From NCBI GenBank assembly GCA_024762655.1, contig JANTHB010000035.1, positions 1-35,734 on the forward strand: 35,734 bases of DNA, given 5' to 3'. Both the position numbers and the translations under genes were made by a program. The notes under the pieces are model-generated. The model ran no database searches and was not told the DNA's origin. It saw only the letters and a list, made by a program, of their open reading frames with translations. Positions 8,215 to 15,545 of the stretch are shown one piece after another; position 1 is the first letter of the stretch; each line of letters opens with the position of its first letter. Source of the stretch: Bacteroidales bacterium (lineage in GTDB: Bacteria > Bacteroidota > Bacteroidia > Bacteroidales > VadinHA17).

Positions 8215-8234
8215 AATTGCAAACTTGTGCAAAG
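8215..8234. promoter_or_regulatory. Operator-like palindrome TTGCA-N6-TGCAA before arsR 1
   Basis: AATTGCA-AACTTG-TGCAAAG has 5-bp perfect arms with the same 6-bp spacing as the site at 7342-7361, and its spacer is nearly the reverse complement of that one. It lies 24-43 bp before the ArsR 1 start. A half-site (AATTGCG) sits immediately beside it. Autoregulation is inferred. Confidence 0.6.
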
Positions 8235-8315
8235 TTATAATAAGAAATATTTCTTTTCCAAATATTATTTTATGTTTTTCAACATGAACTTTCACTACCG
8301 TCCGGACAAAAAGAG

Positions 8316-8354
8316 TCGCTCCGTCCCCCTTATGAAAGAAAGAAGACGGAGCGA
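8316..8354 (-). terminator. Rho-independent terminator after the DGC-domain gene
   Basis: A perfect 10-bp stem (TCGCTCCGTC / GACGGAGCGA) with a 19-nt loop lies 29 bp beyond the stop of the gene at 8383. On the minus strand the stem is followed by CTCTTTTTG. It probably ends the arsR2-CDF-osmC-DGC transcript. Confidence 0.75.
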
Positions 8355-8382
8355 AAGAGCAGAATGCGTGGTGGAGAAAGTA

Positions 8383-8850
8383 TTATGCTTCGGATTTCTG
8401 TTTTTCTTTCTCCATCAGTTCCTGTATGTCCCGTATGATCTTTTCGCTGACTTTCAGCATGGTTTCCTGAGCGAATTCGGCCGGCTGCGGGTGTTTTTCC
8501 AGGCCGAAGTCTTCATCCAGCGCATAGGACAGATGAACGGTCATGCCTGCTTTCTCAAGGGTTTTGGCCAGACATCGGTCGGAACACCCGTCGATGGTTA
8601 TGTTATAATCATCATGCAGTAACACCTGTGAAGGTCCTTCCACTTCGGGGTAAAATGCCAAAGGACATCGCATAAAAGCATTCGGGATCTTATTGCGGAT
8701 CTCCCGGGCCAGAAACCCGGTCATCTGCCCCAGGTCAGAACTGCCGAAGCACCCGTTTACACTGATCGTTTTTCCGAACTTCTCATGACCTCCGAGGATG
8801 GCTTTTTTGGCACTCGGAGATTCGATCTCTTCAATATTTTTCTTCTTCAT
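8383..8850 (-). CDS. DGC-domain putative zinc-binding protein
   Basis: A 155-residue cytoplasmic protein. It contains the family-naming motif DGCSDRCLAKTLE (about residues 87-99) plus further cysteines in NGCFGSSD (about 33) and MRCPL (about 61), the four-cysteine pattern proposed to bind zinc. The last 25 residues are highly charged. The biochemical role of the family is unknown. It is the last gene before a terminator in an operon with an osmC and a CDF metal exporter, so a metal or thiol function is reasonable but unproven. Confidence 0.8.
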   Translation of the reverse strand: MKKKNIEEIESPSAKKAILGGHEKFGKTISVNGCFGSSDLGQMTGFLAREIRNKIPNAFMRCPLAFYPEVEGPSQVLLHDDYNITIDGCSDRCLAKTLEKAGMTVHLSYALDEDFGLEKHPQPAEFAQETMLKVSEKIIRDIQELMEKEKQKSEA

Positions 8851-8903
8851 GATTTTAGAAATTTGATTTGAACTCGATAATTAGAATATTTTTCCTTTGC
8901 GGA

Positions 8904-9385
8904 TTAAATGTTTGCAATGTGTATATGTGTGGCTGTTTTAATATTATCGGTAACCGGGCAGCGGGCCTCGGTTTCTTCCAGCCATTCTTGAATGATATGA
9001 TCTGCCACAGGAGATTCAAACACCGGTTTTACCTGTACTTTTATCTCCTGGAATCCTGCCCTTTCATCATAGGAGCATCCCATAAACGTGCAGGGGTTCA
9101 TATCCCCGTCAATCAAAATCTTCATTTTTTTCAGAGGCAGCTCTCTCTCTTTGGCGACCTGGTGTCCGGTTACATTGAGGCAGCCGCCAGGGCCATCAGA
9201 AGAACCTGTACAGGCGAAGGACCCTCGTTGGTGCCTCCCATGTTTTCCGGTTCGTCAATGACCATCTTAAATCTGCCTGAACGCAGGTTAAGTTTGGTAG
9301 GATTTTCACTTTCTCCTGTCACATGGACTTTCACCTGCATATTACAGGCTTCTGTTGTCTCTGTCTTTATTTCCTGTTGATGCAT
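8904..9385 (-). pseudogene. OsmC-family peroxiredoxin, frameshifted at the catalytic cysteine
   Basis: Two adjacent reading frames together make one OsmC protein. Codons 1-67 from ATG at 9385 end ...GGTNEGPSPVQVLLMALA and then run into a stop at 9152-9150-region sequence after a frame change. In the other frame the sequence continues GCLNVTGHQVAKERELPLKK and joins the frame that ends at 8904 with RCPVTDNI. One missing G near 9183-9188 explains the break. The first catalytic Cys of OsmC lies in the GCLN segment directly after it; the second is in RCPVT. OsmC proteins reduce organic hydroperoxides. Either a true inactivating mutation or an assembly indel is possible. An intact, different OsmC occurs at 28966-29382. 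Confidence 0.88.
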
Positions 9386-9444
9386 GTTTTTTGTTTTTAC
9401 GGTTATTAAAATATTTATATATTAGTCTGATAAAATAAAAAAGC

Positions 9445-10326
9445 TTACACGATAAGGGTTTTTTTATGGTTTTTACTTAACTCCGGTTGAATGTTTACAT
9501 GGGTGATCCCATCCTCCTGCAGGAGATCTTCGATACGGGTAACCAAAGTGTCAAAATAGCTGACGGGGACATCCTCCTCCATTTCCACATGTGCTTCGAA
9601 AAGAATATCATGATCATCAAGTTGCCAGACATGCATGTGATGGACATTTTTGACTTTTTCCAGGGACGATATTTTTTCTGCGATCTGTTTTATGTCAATG
9701 GATTTCGGAGTAAATTCCATAAAGATCCGTACCGAAGCTTCAAAGATATCCCAGCTGGCATATAAGAGATAAGAAGCAATGGCCAGCGTCAGAACCGGGT
9801 CAAGCCAGTACCAGGCCAGATACCTGATGGCCACACCCCCCAGCAATACGGCCACGGAGGTGAGCATGTCGGTAAACAAATGCAGGAAGGCAGAACGCAT
9901 GTTCATACTATTTCCGGCTTCTTTTTTTATCAACAACACACCGATCCCGTTCAACAGGATGCTTATGGTAGCCAATGCGATCACCATGTTCCCTTCCACC
10001 GGAACAGGGTGTATCAATCTGCCGATAGCTTCTATGATCAGAATGACGGAAATGATGATCAGTGTAACCGAATTGATAAAACCGGCAAAGATCTCGGCAC
10101 GCCGGTACCCGAAAGTATGCTTATAAGTGTGACTCTTCCCGGAAAGTTTTTTCGCAATATAACTAATGATCAGGGAGAGGACGTCGCTGAAGTTGTGCAT
10201 AGCATCTGACAACAGTGCCATACTGCCGGAAATGATCCCACCGGACAGTTCTGCCAGGGTGATAAGCAAATTAAGGCTAACTGTAATCCCGATATTTTTG
10301 GTAGAATGATGATGTTGATGTGACAT
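9445..10326 (-). CDS. Cation diffusion facilitator (CzcD/ZitB-like) metal exporter
   Basis: A 293-residue inner-membrane antiporter with six hydrophobic segments and a cytoplasmic C-terminal domain of about 80 residues. The metal site is visible: H44-x3-D48 in TM2 (DAMHNFSD) and H-x3-D in TM5 (HLFTDM). The N-terminus begins MSHQHHH, a short His cluster common in zinc exporters. Family members exchange Zn, Cd or Co for protons. It lies 18 bp after the arsR 2 gene, so regulation by that repressor is likely. Confidence 0.95.
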   Translation of the reverse strand: MSHQHHHSTKNIGITVSLNLLITLAELSGGIISGSMALLSDAMHNFSDVLSLIISYIAKKLSGKSHTYKHTFGYRRAEIFAGFINSVTLIIISVILIIEAIGRLIHPVPVEGNMVIALATISILLNGIGVLLIKKEAGNSMNMRSAFLHLFTDMLTSVAVLLGGVAIRYLAWYWLDPVLTLAIASYLLYASWDIFEASVRIFMEFTPKSIDIKQIAEKISSLEKVKNVHHMHVWQLDDHDILFEAHVEMEEDVPVSYFDTLVTRIEDLLQEDGITHVNIQPELSKNHKKTLIV

Positions 10327-10343
10327 TTTTCTAATATACAGGA

Positions 10344-10679
10344 TTATACTTCACAGGTATCGTTGAAAATGGGTGTGTTGAAAAGGGTGGCAAACAACGT
10401 TCCGGCTTTCTCCCAGTTTTCCTTATTGATACAATATCTGACCTTGGGAGGATTGATCTCCCCTTCAATCAGTCCGGCATCCCTGAGTTCTCTGATATGT
10501 TGGGATACCGTTGACTGGGCCAGCGGCAGAAAATCCACCAGATCGCCGGTAAAGCAGTAAGATTGTTGTGCCAGATAACGGATAATTTTGATCCGCGTGG
10601 GGTGAGAGAGCGCTTTTGCGATCCTCGCAACCTCCTCGGTATCTTTGTTGTAATCAATAATTGCTGTGGTTCGTTTCAT
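10344..10679 (-). CDS. arsR: ArsR/SmtB-family repressor 2
   Basis: A 111-residue winged-helix repressor. An upstream in-frame ATG at 10727 exists, but the start at 10679 is preferred: the longer form would run through the operator. Core: AKALSHPTRIKIIRYLAQQ then the recognition helix AQSTVSQHIRELRDAGLI. Three cysteines, C42 (QQSYC), C83 (RYC) and C109 (NDTC), match in position those of ArsR 4 (C41, C82, C109), a possible As(III) site. Its own promoter has the TATCG-N8-CGATA palindrome that also precedes arsE and a ferredoxin, so it probably controls that regulon. Confidence 0.93.
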   Translation of the reverse strand: MKRTTAIIDYNKDTEEVARIAKALSHPTRIKIIRYLAQQSYCFTGDLVDFLPLAQSTVSQHIRELRDAGLIEGEINPPKVRYCINKENWEKAGTLFATLFNTPIFNDTCEV

Positions 10680-10690
10680 TACAATTCTGT

Positions 10691-10710
10691 TTATCGCAAA
10701 TGAACGATAA
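10691..10710. promoter_or_regulatory. Operator TTATCG-N8-CGATAA before arsR 2
   Basis: TATCGCAAATGAACGATA with 6-bp arms if extended (TTATCG/CGATAA), 12-31 bp upstream of the chosen start. It shares 16 of 18 bases with the copies at 15605 and 16789. This fits an autoregulatory ArsR site. Confidence 0.75.
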
Positions 10711-10742
10711 AATATAATATAAACCAAACTTATGTTCCCTTT

Positions 10743-11180
10743 TTATTCATAGAGAAGATTATCAATCACTTCCCTGAACTTTTTGTCAAATTTGTCCGGG
10801 TTGGTAAGGATATACAGGAATCCGTCCCGTGTTAGATCGAATCTTTTGTTCTTTTGCAAGATGATCAGGGCCTGGGTGTTTACACCGGCCTGTTCGGCGG
10901 CTGACCGTGAACTCTTCTTTTCAATGTTATAGACCCTGAATGTAATCAGTCCCGAGGAAAGATATTCGGTATAGACCTGTTTCAGAATGGTCCTGGCTTC
11001 TTCTTCCAGGGAGAGACAGGTCTGACAACGATGGGTGAAATGAAAATAATACACATGTATGGTGTCGGTGGTCAGGTAAATGATCGTATCTGTCTGTGGG
11101 AGAGCCCGGAAAGCATTCATGCAGAAAATAACCATGATAAGCAGGCCGGGAACCAAAGCCGTTTTTGTCTTTAGCAACAT
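10743..11180 (-). CDS. ArsF-like thiol protein (second copy)
   Basis: A 145-residue exported protein: a hydrophobic N-terminal segment (about residues 8-25) precedes a thioredoxin-like domain with VYYFHFTHRCQTCLSLE, giving a C52-x2-C55 pair. It is a paralogue of the ArsF at 14828 (IYSFHFTRRCITCLQLE), with the same GLITF, QALII and GFLYI landmarks. ArsF is known from arsEFG operons as a subunit needed to reduce nitro-aromatic arsenicals. Here the copy lies at the far end of the same operon, without an adjacent arsE or arsG. A partner role with the thioredoxin lipoprotein is possible. Confidence 0.75.
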   Translation of the reverse strand: MLLKTKTALVPGLLIMVIFCMNAFRALPQTDTIIYLTTDTIHVYYFHFTHRCQTCLSLEEEARTILKQVYTEYLSSGLITFRVYNIEKKSSRSAAEQAGVNTQALIILQKNKRFDLTRDGFLYILTNPDKFDKKFREVIDNLLYE

Positions 11181-11213
11181 AATCCTATGCTTAAGCGGTG
11201 TATGAATGAAAGA

Positions 11214-11495
11214 TCAAAGGTTTTCATCAGGAAATAATTCTTCAATATAAAAAGAGCCGTTGGCATAATTGATGCGTATATTGTCCAGAAGGGGTGCAGC
11301 GTGTTTTTCAAGATAGAAATCCAGGTCACCGATGGCCACTACCACATCCCCTTCCTGCGGATGCGGTTCAATGCTCAGTTGTGCTTTGGGGCTGCAGCAA
11401 CCCGGGATCAGCATGACACGAATGCCCGATGTGCTGAGATCGTTGGTGTCGAGTATTTGTCGGAATTGGCGTAAAGCCGGTTCGGTAACTCTCAT
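11214..11495 (-). CDS. HesB/IscA-like small protein with a Cys-Cys pair
   Basis: A 93-residue protein with the fold pattern of A-type iron-sulfur proteins: VTEPALRQFRQIL, then IRVMLIPGCCSPKAQL, then GDLDFYLEKHAAPLLDNIRINY. The usual first cysteine is here a vicinal pair C33-C34, and the C-terminal CGC motif of IscA/ErpA is absent (ends SFYIEELFPDENL). It is therefore unlikely to be a standard cluster carrier. HesB-like proteins of this reduced kind have no settled role. A vicinal thiol pair in an arsenical operon invites an As(III)-binding hypothesis, which is inference only. Confidence 0.75.
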   Translation of the reverse strand: MRVTEPALRQFRQILDTNDLSTSGIRVMLIPGCCSPKAQLSIEPHPQEGDVVVAIGDLDFYLEKHAAPLLDNIRINYANGSFYIEELFPDENL

Positions 11496-11524
11496 GGTAA
11501 AATTATTTTTGAACAGGTTAATAG

Positions 11525-11962
11525 CTATTTTACTCCTTTTATCTGAAGTATCCTGATCAGGTCTTCTTGCGGAAAATACCCTACATGACGATAAAATTCT
11601 TTTCCATCTTTATCCAGAAAAACCTGGGTAGGAATTACGTTGATTTTGAACTTATCTGCAAAAGGGGCACCATCTTTGGTCCAGACATCATAAAAAATCA
11701 CCTTTACCTGGTTTTTGTACTTTGTCCGGATGGAATCCATGATAGGTTGCATCCGCTGGCAGGGTATGCAACGTACCGATCCCAGCTCAATAAAAGTTAC
11801 TTTATAACTCTTCTTTTCTACGTGTTTTTTCTTTTGCGGTTTTTCGGATGTTGACGGTGTTTTGCCCTGTGCTTTGCTGTGGGGCTGATGGCAACTTACG
11901 GCAGGTATAAACACCAGCAGCAGAAAGAGCGGCAATCCGTTCAATAAATTTGATTTTTTCAT
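11525..11962 (-). CDS. Thioredoxin-family lipoprotein
   Basis: A 145-residue protein with a lipoprotein signal (hydrophobic run, lipobox AVSC, lipidated C24), a Lys/Ser/Pro-rich linker to about residue 50 and a thioredoxin domain. The active site is C65-x2-C68 in SVRCIPCQRMQP, with a cis-proline in VIPTQVFLD. It would act on the periplasmic side, reducing disulfides or metalloid-thiol adducts. In this operon it is a plausible periplasmic electron donor to the two exported ArsF-like proteins, receiving electrons through the CcdA-like ArsG. That chain is an inference from gene content. Confidence 0.88.
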   Translation of the reverse strand: MKKSNLLNGLPLFLLLVFIPAVSCHQPHSKAQGKTPSTSEKPQKKKHVEKKSYKVTFIELGSVRCIPCQRMQPIMDSIRTKYKNQVKVIFYDVWTKDGAPFADKFKINVIPTQVFLDKDGKEFYRHVGYFPQEDLIRILQIKGVK

Positions 11963-11982
11963 GAGGATACGGGTTTTAAGGG

Positions 11983-12780
11983 TTATTTTTCTTTTTCTTT
12001 CATTTTCTGATATAGCTTTCCGATAACTTCCCGGTAAAAGGATTTTATCTTTTCACTGTGGTGTACCAGCGGATGAAAAGGGATCAGATCCATAACTTCT
12101 TCATAGCTGAGGTCAGACTCAAGCAATATTTCCACACTGCCTTTGACCATGGCAGCAATGGCCTTACGGGCTTCTTCTTCCGTCAGTCCCATTTCGACGG
12201 CAAGGTTCAGCAATTCATGGAACTGAAACCAGAAATAAGTCGGGCCCATGCCGGTAATGAGCGCGTAGGCTTCCAGCTTATCTTCCGAAGTTTCCGCCAG
12301 ATGACCGAAATGTTTCATCAGCCGGATAAAAGAGCGGTGTTTTTCATTGTCTTTCTCACATCCGGAGAGAGCAATGAGATTGTAGCCCTTTCTTATCACG
12401 GAAGGTGCATTCGGGATGACTCTGACCACACAGCATTTATTGCCAATGAACTCCCTGATCTTTGCTATGGGGAAAGAGGGTGCCAGGGAAACAATGATAC
12501 ATTGTTCGGTTGCAGCAGGACGGATATCTTCCAGAACCTTTTGCATGTTTTGCGGATGCACGGCCAAAAAGATCACATCGCATCCTCCGGCCACCCGGTT
12601 GTCTGAAACGGTCTGGACGTGTGGAAATTCAGCTTTTACTTTCTGCAACTTTTCCGGTCCCGGATCACTGACAACCACCTTTTCAAACGCCGGAAGTTCC
12701 TCTTTCAGGGCATGCAGGAAAATACGTGTGATCCTTCCCCCACCGATAAAGCCTATCGTTTTTATGGTTTTTGTTTTCAT
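11983..12780 (-). CDS. ProC-like NAD(P)-dependent dehydrogenase
   Basis: A 265-residue protein of the pyrroline-5-carboxylate reductase superfamily. The N-terminal Rossmann motif is IGFIGGGRIT (about residues 9-18) and VVSDP, FLAVHPQNM and VRVIPNAPS follow as in ProC. The dimerisation domain starts at ITGMGPTYFWFQFHELL, where ProC has SGSGPAY; the altered substrate loop raises doubt that proline is the product. It is embedded in the arsEFG operon between the permease and the thioredoxin lipoprotein, unusual for a housekeeping enzyme. Recruitment to another imine or carbonyl substrate is possible. Confidence 0.8.
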   Translation of the reverse strand: MKTKTIKTIGFIGGGRITRIFLHALKEELPAFEKVVVSDPGPEKLQKVKAEFPHVQTVSDNRVAGGCDVIFLAVHPQNMQKVLEDIRPAATEQCIIVSLAPSFPIAKIREFIGNKCCVVRVIPNAPSVIRKGYNLIALSGCEKDNEKHRSFIRLMKHFGHLAETSEDKLEAYALITGMGPTYFWFQFHELLNLAVEMGLTEEEARKAIAAMVKGSVEILLESDLSYEEVMDLIPFHPLVHHSEKIKSFYREVIGKLYQKMKEKEK

Positions 12781-12794
12781 GATGTTATATATTT

Positions 12795-14105
12795 TTAAAT
12801 GGCTCCGAAAATCAATCCGCAGATGGTAGCCATAACCACGACCAGTGAGACATAAATAATGGTTTTTTTAGTCCCCATTACGTTGCGTATCACCAGCATA
12901 TTGGGCAGTGACAACGAGGGCCCGGCCAGCAGCAAGGCCAGGGCAGGGCCTTTCCCCATACCGGAGGCGATCAGTCCTTGCAGGATCGGTACTTCGGTCA
13001 GGGTGGCAAAATACATGAAAGCTCCGGTAATGGAAGCAAAGAAATTTGAAAATACGGAATTGCCTCCGACAAACATCACGATCCATTGTTCGGGAATTAT
13101 CCCGGAGAGATGGACCTGATCATGGGTACTCCCCAGCAGAAAACCGGCAATAATAACTCCCAGAGCCAGCATCGGAAAGATTTGTTTCATGAAATCCCAC
13201 GAAGAAAGGGTCCAGTCCATGTTTTCACCACCGGACAGGAGAGTGATTATTGCCAGCATAACAATTGCTGTTGCCACCGGAACCAGTGGACTGGTAAAAA
13301 CAAAAGCACTGATGGTGGTTATGATCAACGCAATTACCACGTATCCCCATTTGATCTTTAATATCCTGACCAACGACCAGGCCAGCAGCAAACCGAAGAA
13401 AGCGGTGATATGCCATTTATGGAACCAGAGAGAATACCAGGTTCCCGAGGAAACTCCCTCCCCGGGTTTTCCCCAGTTGGCAAAGACCAGGATAAAGACG
13501 AGAACAAAAAAATGAAAAGCGGTTTGCCAAAGCGGCCGGGGCTCTTCTATGGCTGTCACGTTCATTTGCTCTTCCGCTTTTACCTTTTCTTCTTTCCGGT
13601 AAATAAGCGACATAATGCTGCCGATGAGTATGGCAAAAACCACGGCACCGATGACACGTGCCAGTCCGATCTCCCATCCCAGGATGCGGGCCGTGAGAAT
13701 GATCGCCAGGATATTGATGGCCGGGCCGGAATACAGAAAGGCAATGGCCGGACCCAGACCGGCACCCCTTTTGTAAATGCTTGAAAACAGAGGCAGAATG
13801 GTGCATGAACAGACTGCCAGGATTGTGCCTGAAACGGCCGCTACCGAATAAGCTACCCATTTTTTTGCCTGGGCCCCAAAATATTTGATCACCGAAGCCT
13901 GGCTGATAAATACAGCAATTACCCCGGCAATAAAAAACGCCGGCAGCAGACACAGGATCACATGTTCCCTCGCATACCATTGGGTGAGGTCAAAGGTGGC
14001 CGTAATCGCTTCTTTGACCCTTGCATGGTCAAAAGGAACAAAAAAAGCAAACAAAAAGAAAAACGTCATCCAAAACAGAATCCTGATCTCTTTCTTCCAA
14101 TCCAT
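12795..14105 (-). CDS. ArsP/DUF318-type permease
   Basis: A 436-residue inner-membrane protein in two homologous halves. Each half has the permease signature: LAVCSCTILPLFSSIYKRGAGLGPAIAFLYSGPAINI (with C99 and C101) and GMGKGPALALLLAGPSLSLPNMLVIR near the C-terminus, separated by a charged cytoplasmic loop (about residues 165-190). ArsP members export trivalent organoarsenicals; other members of this large family have unknown substrates. Its place just after arsG supports an arsenical role. The second half has lost the cysteines, which is seen in the family but could shift substrate choice. Confidence 0.82.
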   Translation of the reverse strand: MDWKKEIRILFWMTFFFLFAFFVPFDHARVKEAITATFDLTQWYAREHVILCLLPAFFIAGVIAVFISQASVIKYFGAQAKKWVAYSVAAVSGTILAVCSCTILPLFSSIYKRGAGLGPAIAFLYSGPAINILAIILTARILGWEIGLARVIGAVVFAILIGSIMSLIYRKEEKVKAEEQMNVTAIEEPRPLWQTAFHFFVLVFILVFANWGKPGEGVSSGTWYSLWFHKWHITAFFGLLLAWSLVRILKIKWGYVVIALIITTISAFVFTSPLVPVATAIVMLAIITLLSGGENMDWTLSSWDFMKQIFPMLALGVIIAGFLLGSTHDQVHLSGIIPEQWIVMFVGGNSVFSNFFASITGAFMYFATLTEVPILQGLIASGMGKGPALALLLAGPSLSLPNMLVIRNVMGTKKTIIYVSLVVVMATICGLIFGAI

Positions 14106-14126
14106 ATCCCGTGTATTAATTCGTAT

Positions 14127-14825
14127 TTATATCCAGGTTATAAGTATATAGTATATGCCTACAGCAATGAAAAGAGCCGATACAACACGCCGGAACCACA
14201 GCTCGAAGATCTTTACCTTATTATATATGTTTCCGATGCCCTCCATGGTATATGCCACGATCCAGGCAAAGATGATCACGGGGAGACCTGTGGCAATGGC
14301 AAAGACCAGGGGCAGGTACAACCCTTTGGCACTGGCTACGGTCATGGGTACCAACATGCCAAAGTAAAGTACCCCGCTGTAAGGACAGAAAGCGAGAGCA
14401 AAAAGAACCCCCAGCAGCAAAACACCTCCGTATCCTTTATGACCGCTTTTTTCCATACGATCTGTCACGACGCCGAATCCCGGAAGATTAATACGTATCA
14501 GATCGAGCATAAAGATTCCGATCACGATCAATAACGGGCCCAGTATTTTTTCGCCCCACTGTTGGATAAAGCCGGATATTCTGAACTGGCTGGCCCCGAA
14601 GAAAAAAATCAGCCCGATACCTGTATAGGTGATGGCTCTTCCCAGTGTGTAGATCAGCCCGTTCATAAAGACCCGGTCTCTGTTAGAGACATCTTTTCCG
14701 ATAAAAGCAATAGCCGTGATGTTGGTAGCCAAAGGGCACGGACTGATGGAAGTCATTAGCCCCAGAATAAAGGCAGAAATAACCGGCACACGGGCATTCT
14801 CAAGTATTTGTTGCAATACTTCCAT
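14127..14825 (-). CDS. arsG: ArsG-family aromatic arsenical efflux / CcdA-like membrane protein
   Basis: A 232-residue membrane protein with about six TM segments of the CcdA/DsbD core type. The two redox-type motifs are SISPCPLATN (C30) and ALAFCPYSGVLYFGM (C147), the pair expected in this fold. In arsEFG operons ArsG is the membrane component reported to export reduced (trivalent, amino) aromatic arsenicals. It begins 3 bp after the arsF stop, so translation is probably coupled. It could also carry electrons outward like CcdA; both views fit the sequence. Confidence 0.85.
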   Translation of the reverse strand: MEVLQQILENARVPVISAFILGLMTSISPCPLATNITAIAFIGKDVSNRDRVFMNGLIYTLGRAITYTGIGLIFFFGASQFRISGFIQQWGEKILGPLLIVIGIFMLDLIRINLPGFGVVTDRMEKSGHKGYGGVLLLGVLFALAFCPYSGVLYFGMLVPMTVASAKGLYLPLVFAIATGLPVIIFAWIVAYTMEGIGNIYNKVKIFELWFRRVVSALFIAVGIYYILITWI

Positions 14826-14827
14826 AT

Positions 14828-15313
14828 TTACCTGCTGGTTAAAGACTGTTCCAGGTGGTGGTCGATGGCTTCTTTCACCAGATCATGCACTTTCTGCGGT
14901 TGGGTATCGATATAAAGAAAACCTTTGGTTGTCAAATCCGTTATTTTTCTCCCTTGTTGTATCAGCAGTGCCTGCCCCGAAACACGGAGCTTCTCGGCCA
15001 GTTGCTTTCCCTCTTTCTTGTCCAGGTTTATGTCCTGAAAAGTGATCAATCCTTTTTGCACCTGGCCGTTATAACAGGTTTTTAGAATGGATCGTACCGT
15101 ATCTTCCAGTTGCAGGCAGGTGATACACCGGCGTGTAAAGTGAAATGAGTAAATATGGATAATGCTGTCATGGTCCGATATTTCCTGCCGGCCCGGGGTT
15201 TCATGGGATTTATTCTCTGTGTGTGATCGTTGGCAGGAAGTGATAAAAATTGCCAGAAGGATTAAAATGCCCAGGGATATATCTGCAACGGCAGATCGTC
15301 TCTTTCTACGCAT
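14828..15313 (-). CDS. arsF: ArsF-like lipoprotein, nitro-arylarsenical reduction subunit
   Basis: A 161-residue protein with a positively charged start, a hydrophobic stretch and a lipobox-like ITSC (C27). The periplasmic domain has IYSFHFTRRCITCLQLED with C63-x2-C66, then a thioredoxin-like beta-alpha pattern (GLITFQDINLD, QALLIQQG, GFLYIDTQP). ArsF is reported in arsEFG operons to act with ArsE in nitroreduction of arsenicals such as nitarsone. The start overlaps the end of arsE by 8 bp. A second ArsF-like protein lies at 10743. Confidence 0.82.
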   Translation of the reverse strand: MRRKRRSAVADISLGILILLAIFITSCQRSHTENKSHETPGRQEISDHDSIIHIYSFHFTRRCITCLQLEDTVRSILKTCYNGQVQKGLITFQDINLDKKEGKQLAEKLRVSGQALLIQQGRKITDLTTKGFLYIDTQPQKVHDLVKEAIDHHLEQSLTSR

Positions 15314-15545
15314 GGCTCTTCAGGATTTCTTTTAGGGAAGACATGGTCGGCACCCTGCCGGAGAAGATCACTTTTTCATTGATGACCAGGCCGGGCGTAC
15401 GCATAACCCCGTATTCCAGTATTTTCATAATATTTTCTTCGCGCAAAATGGTAGCATTCAAATGCATTTCCTCTACCGCTTTCCTTACGGCATTCTCCAG
15501 CGTTTTGCAACTGGCACATCCGGTACCCAGAATTTTTATCTCCAT
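15306..15545 (-). CDS. arsE: ArsE-like small thioredoxin-fold protein
   Basis: A 79-residue cytoplasmic redox protein: MEIKILGTGCASCKTLE has the C10-x2-C13 pair near the start as in redox-active disulfide proteins and small thioredoxin-like ArsE, followed by RTPGLVINEKVIFSGRVPT with a cis-proline. It is first of at least eight genes running in the same direction and overlaps arsF by 8 bp. The palindrome at 15605 lies 60 bp upstream, so the whole operon is probably controlled from here. Confidence 0.85.
   Translation of the reverse strand: MEIKILGTGCASCKTLENAVRKAVEEMHLNATILREENIMKILEYGVMRTPGLVINEKVIFSGRVPTMSSLKEILKSHA

Noticed and set aside
12058-12606. 182-codon plus-strand frame
   Set aside because: It is fully antisense to the ProC-like gene, which has clear Rossmann and dimerisation motifs.
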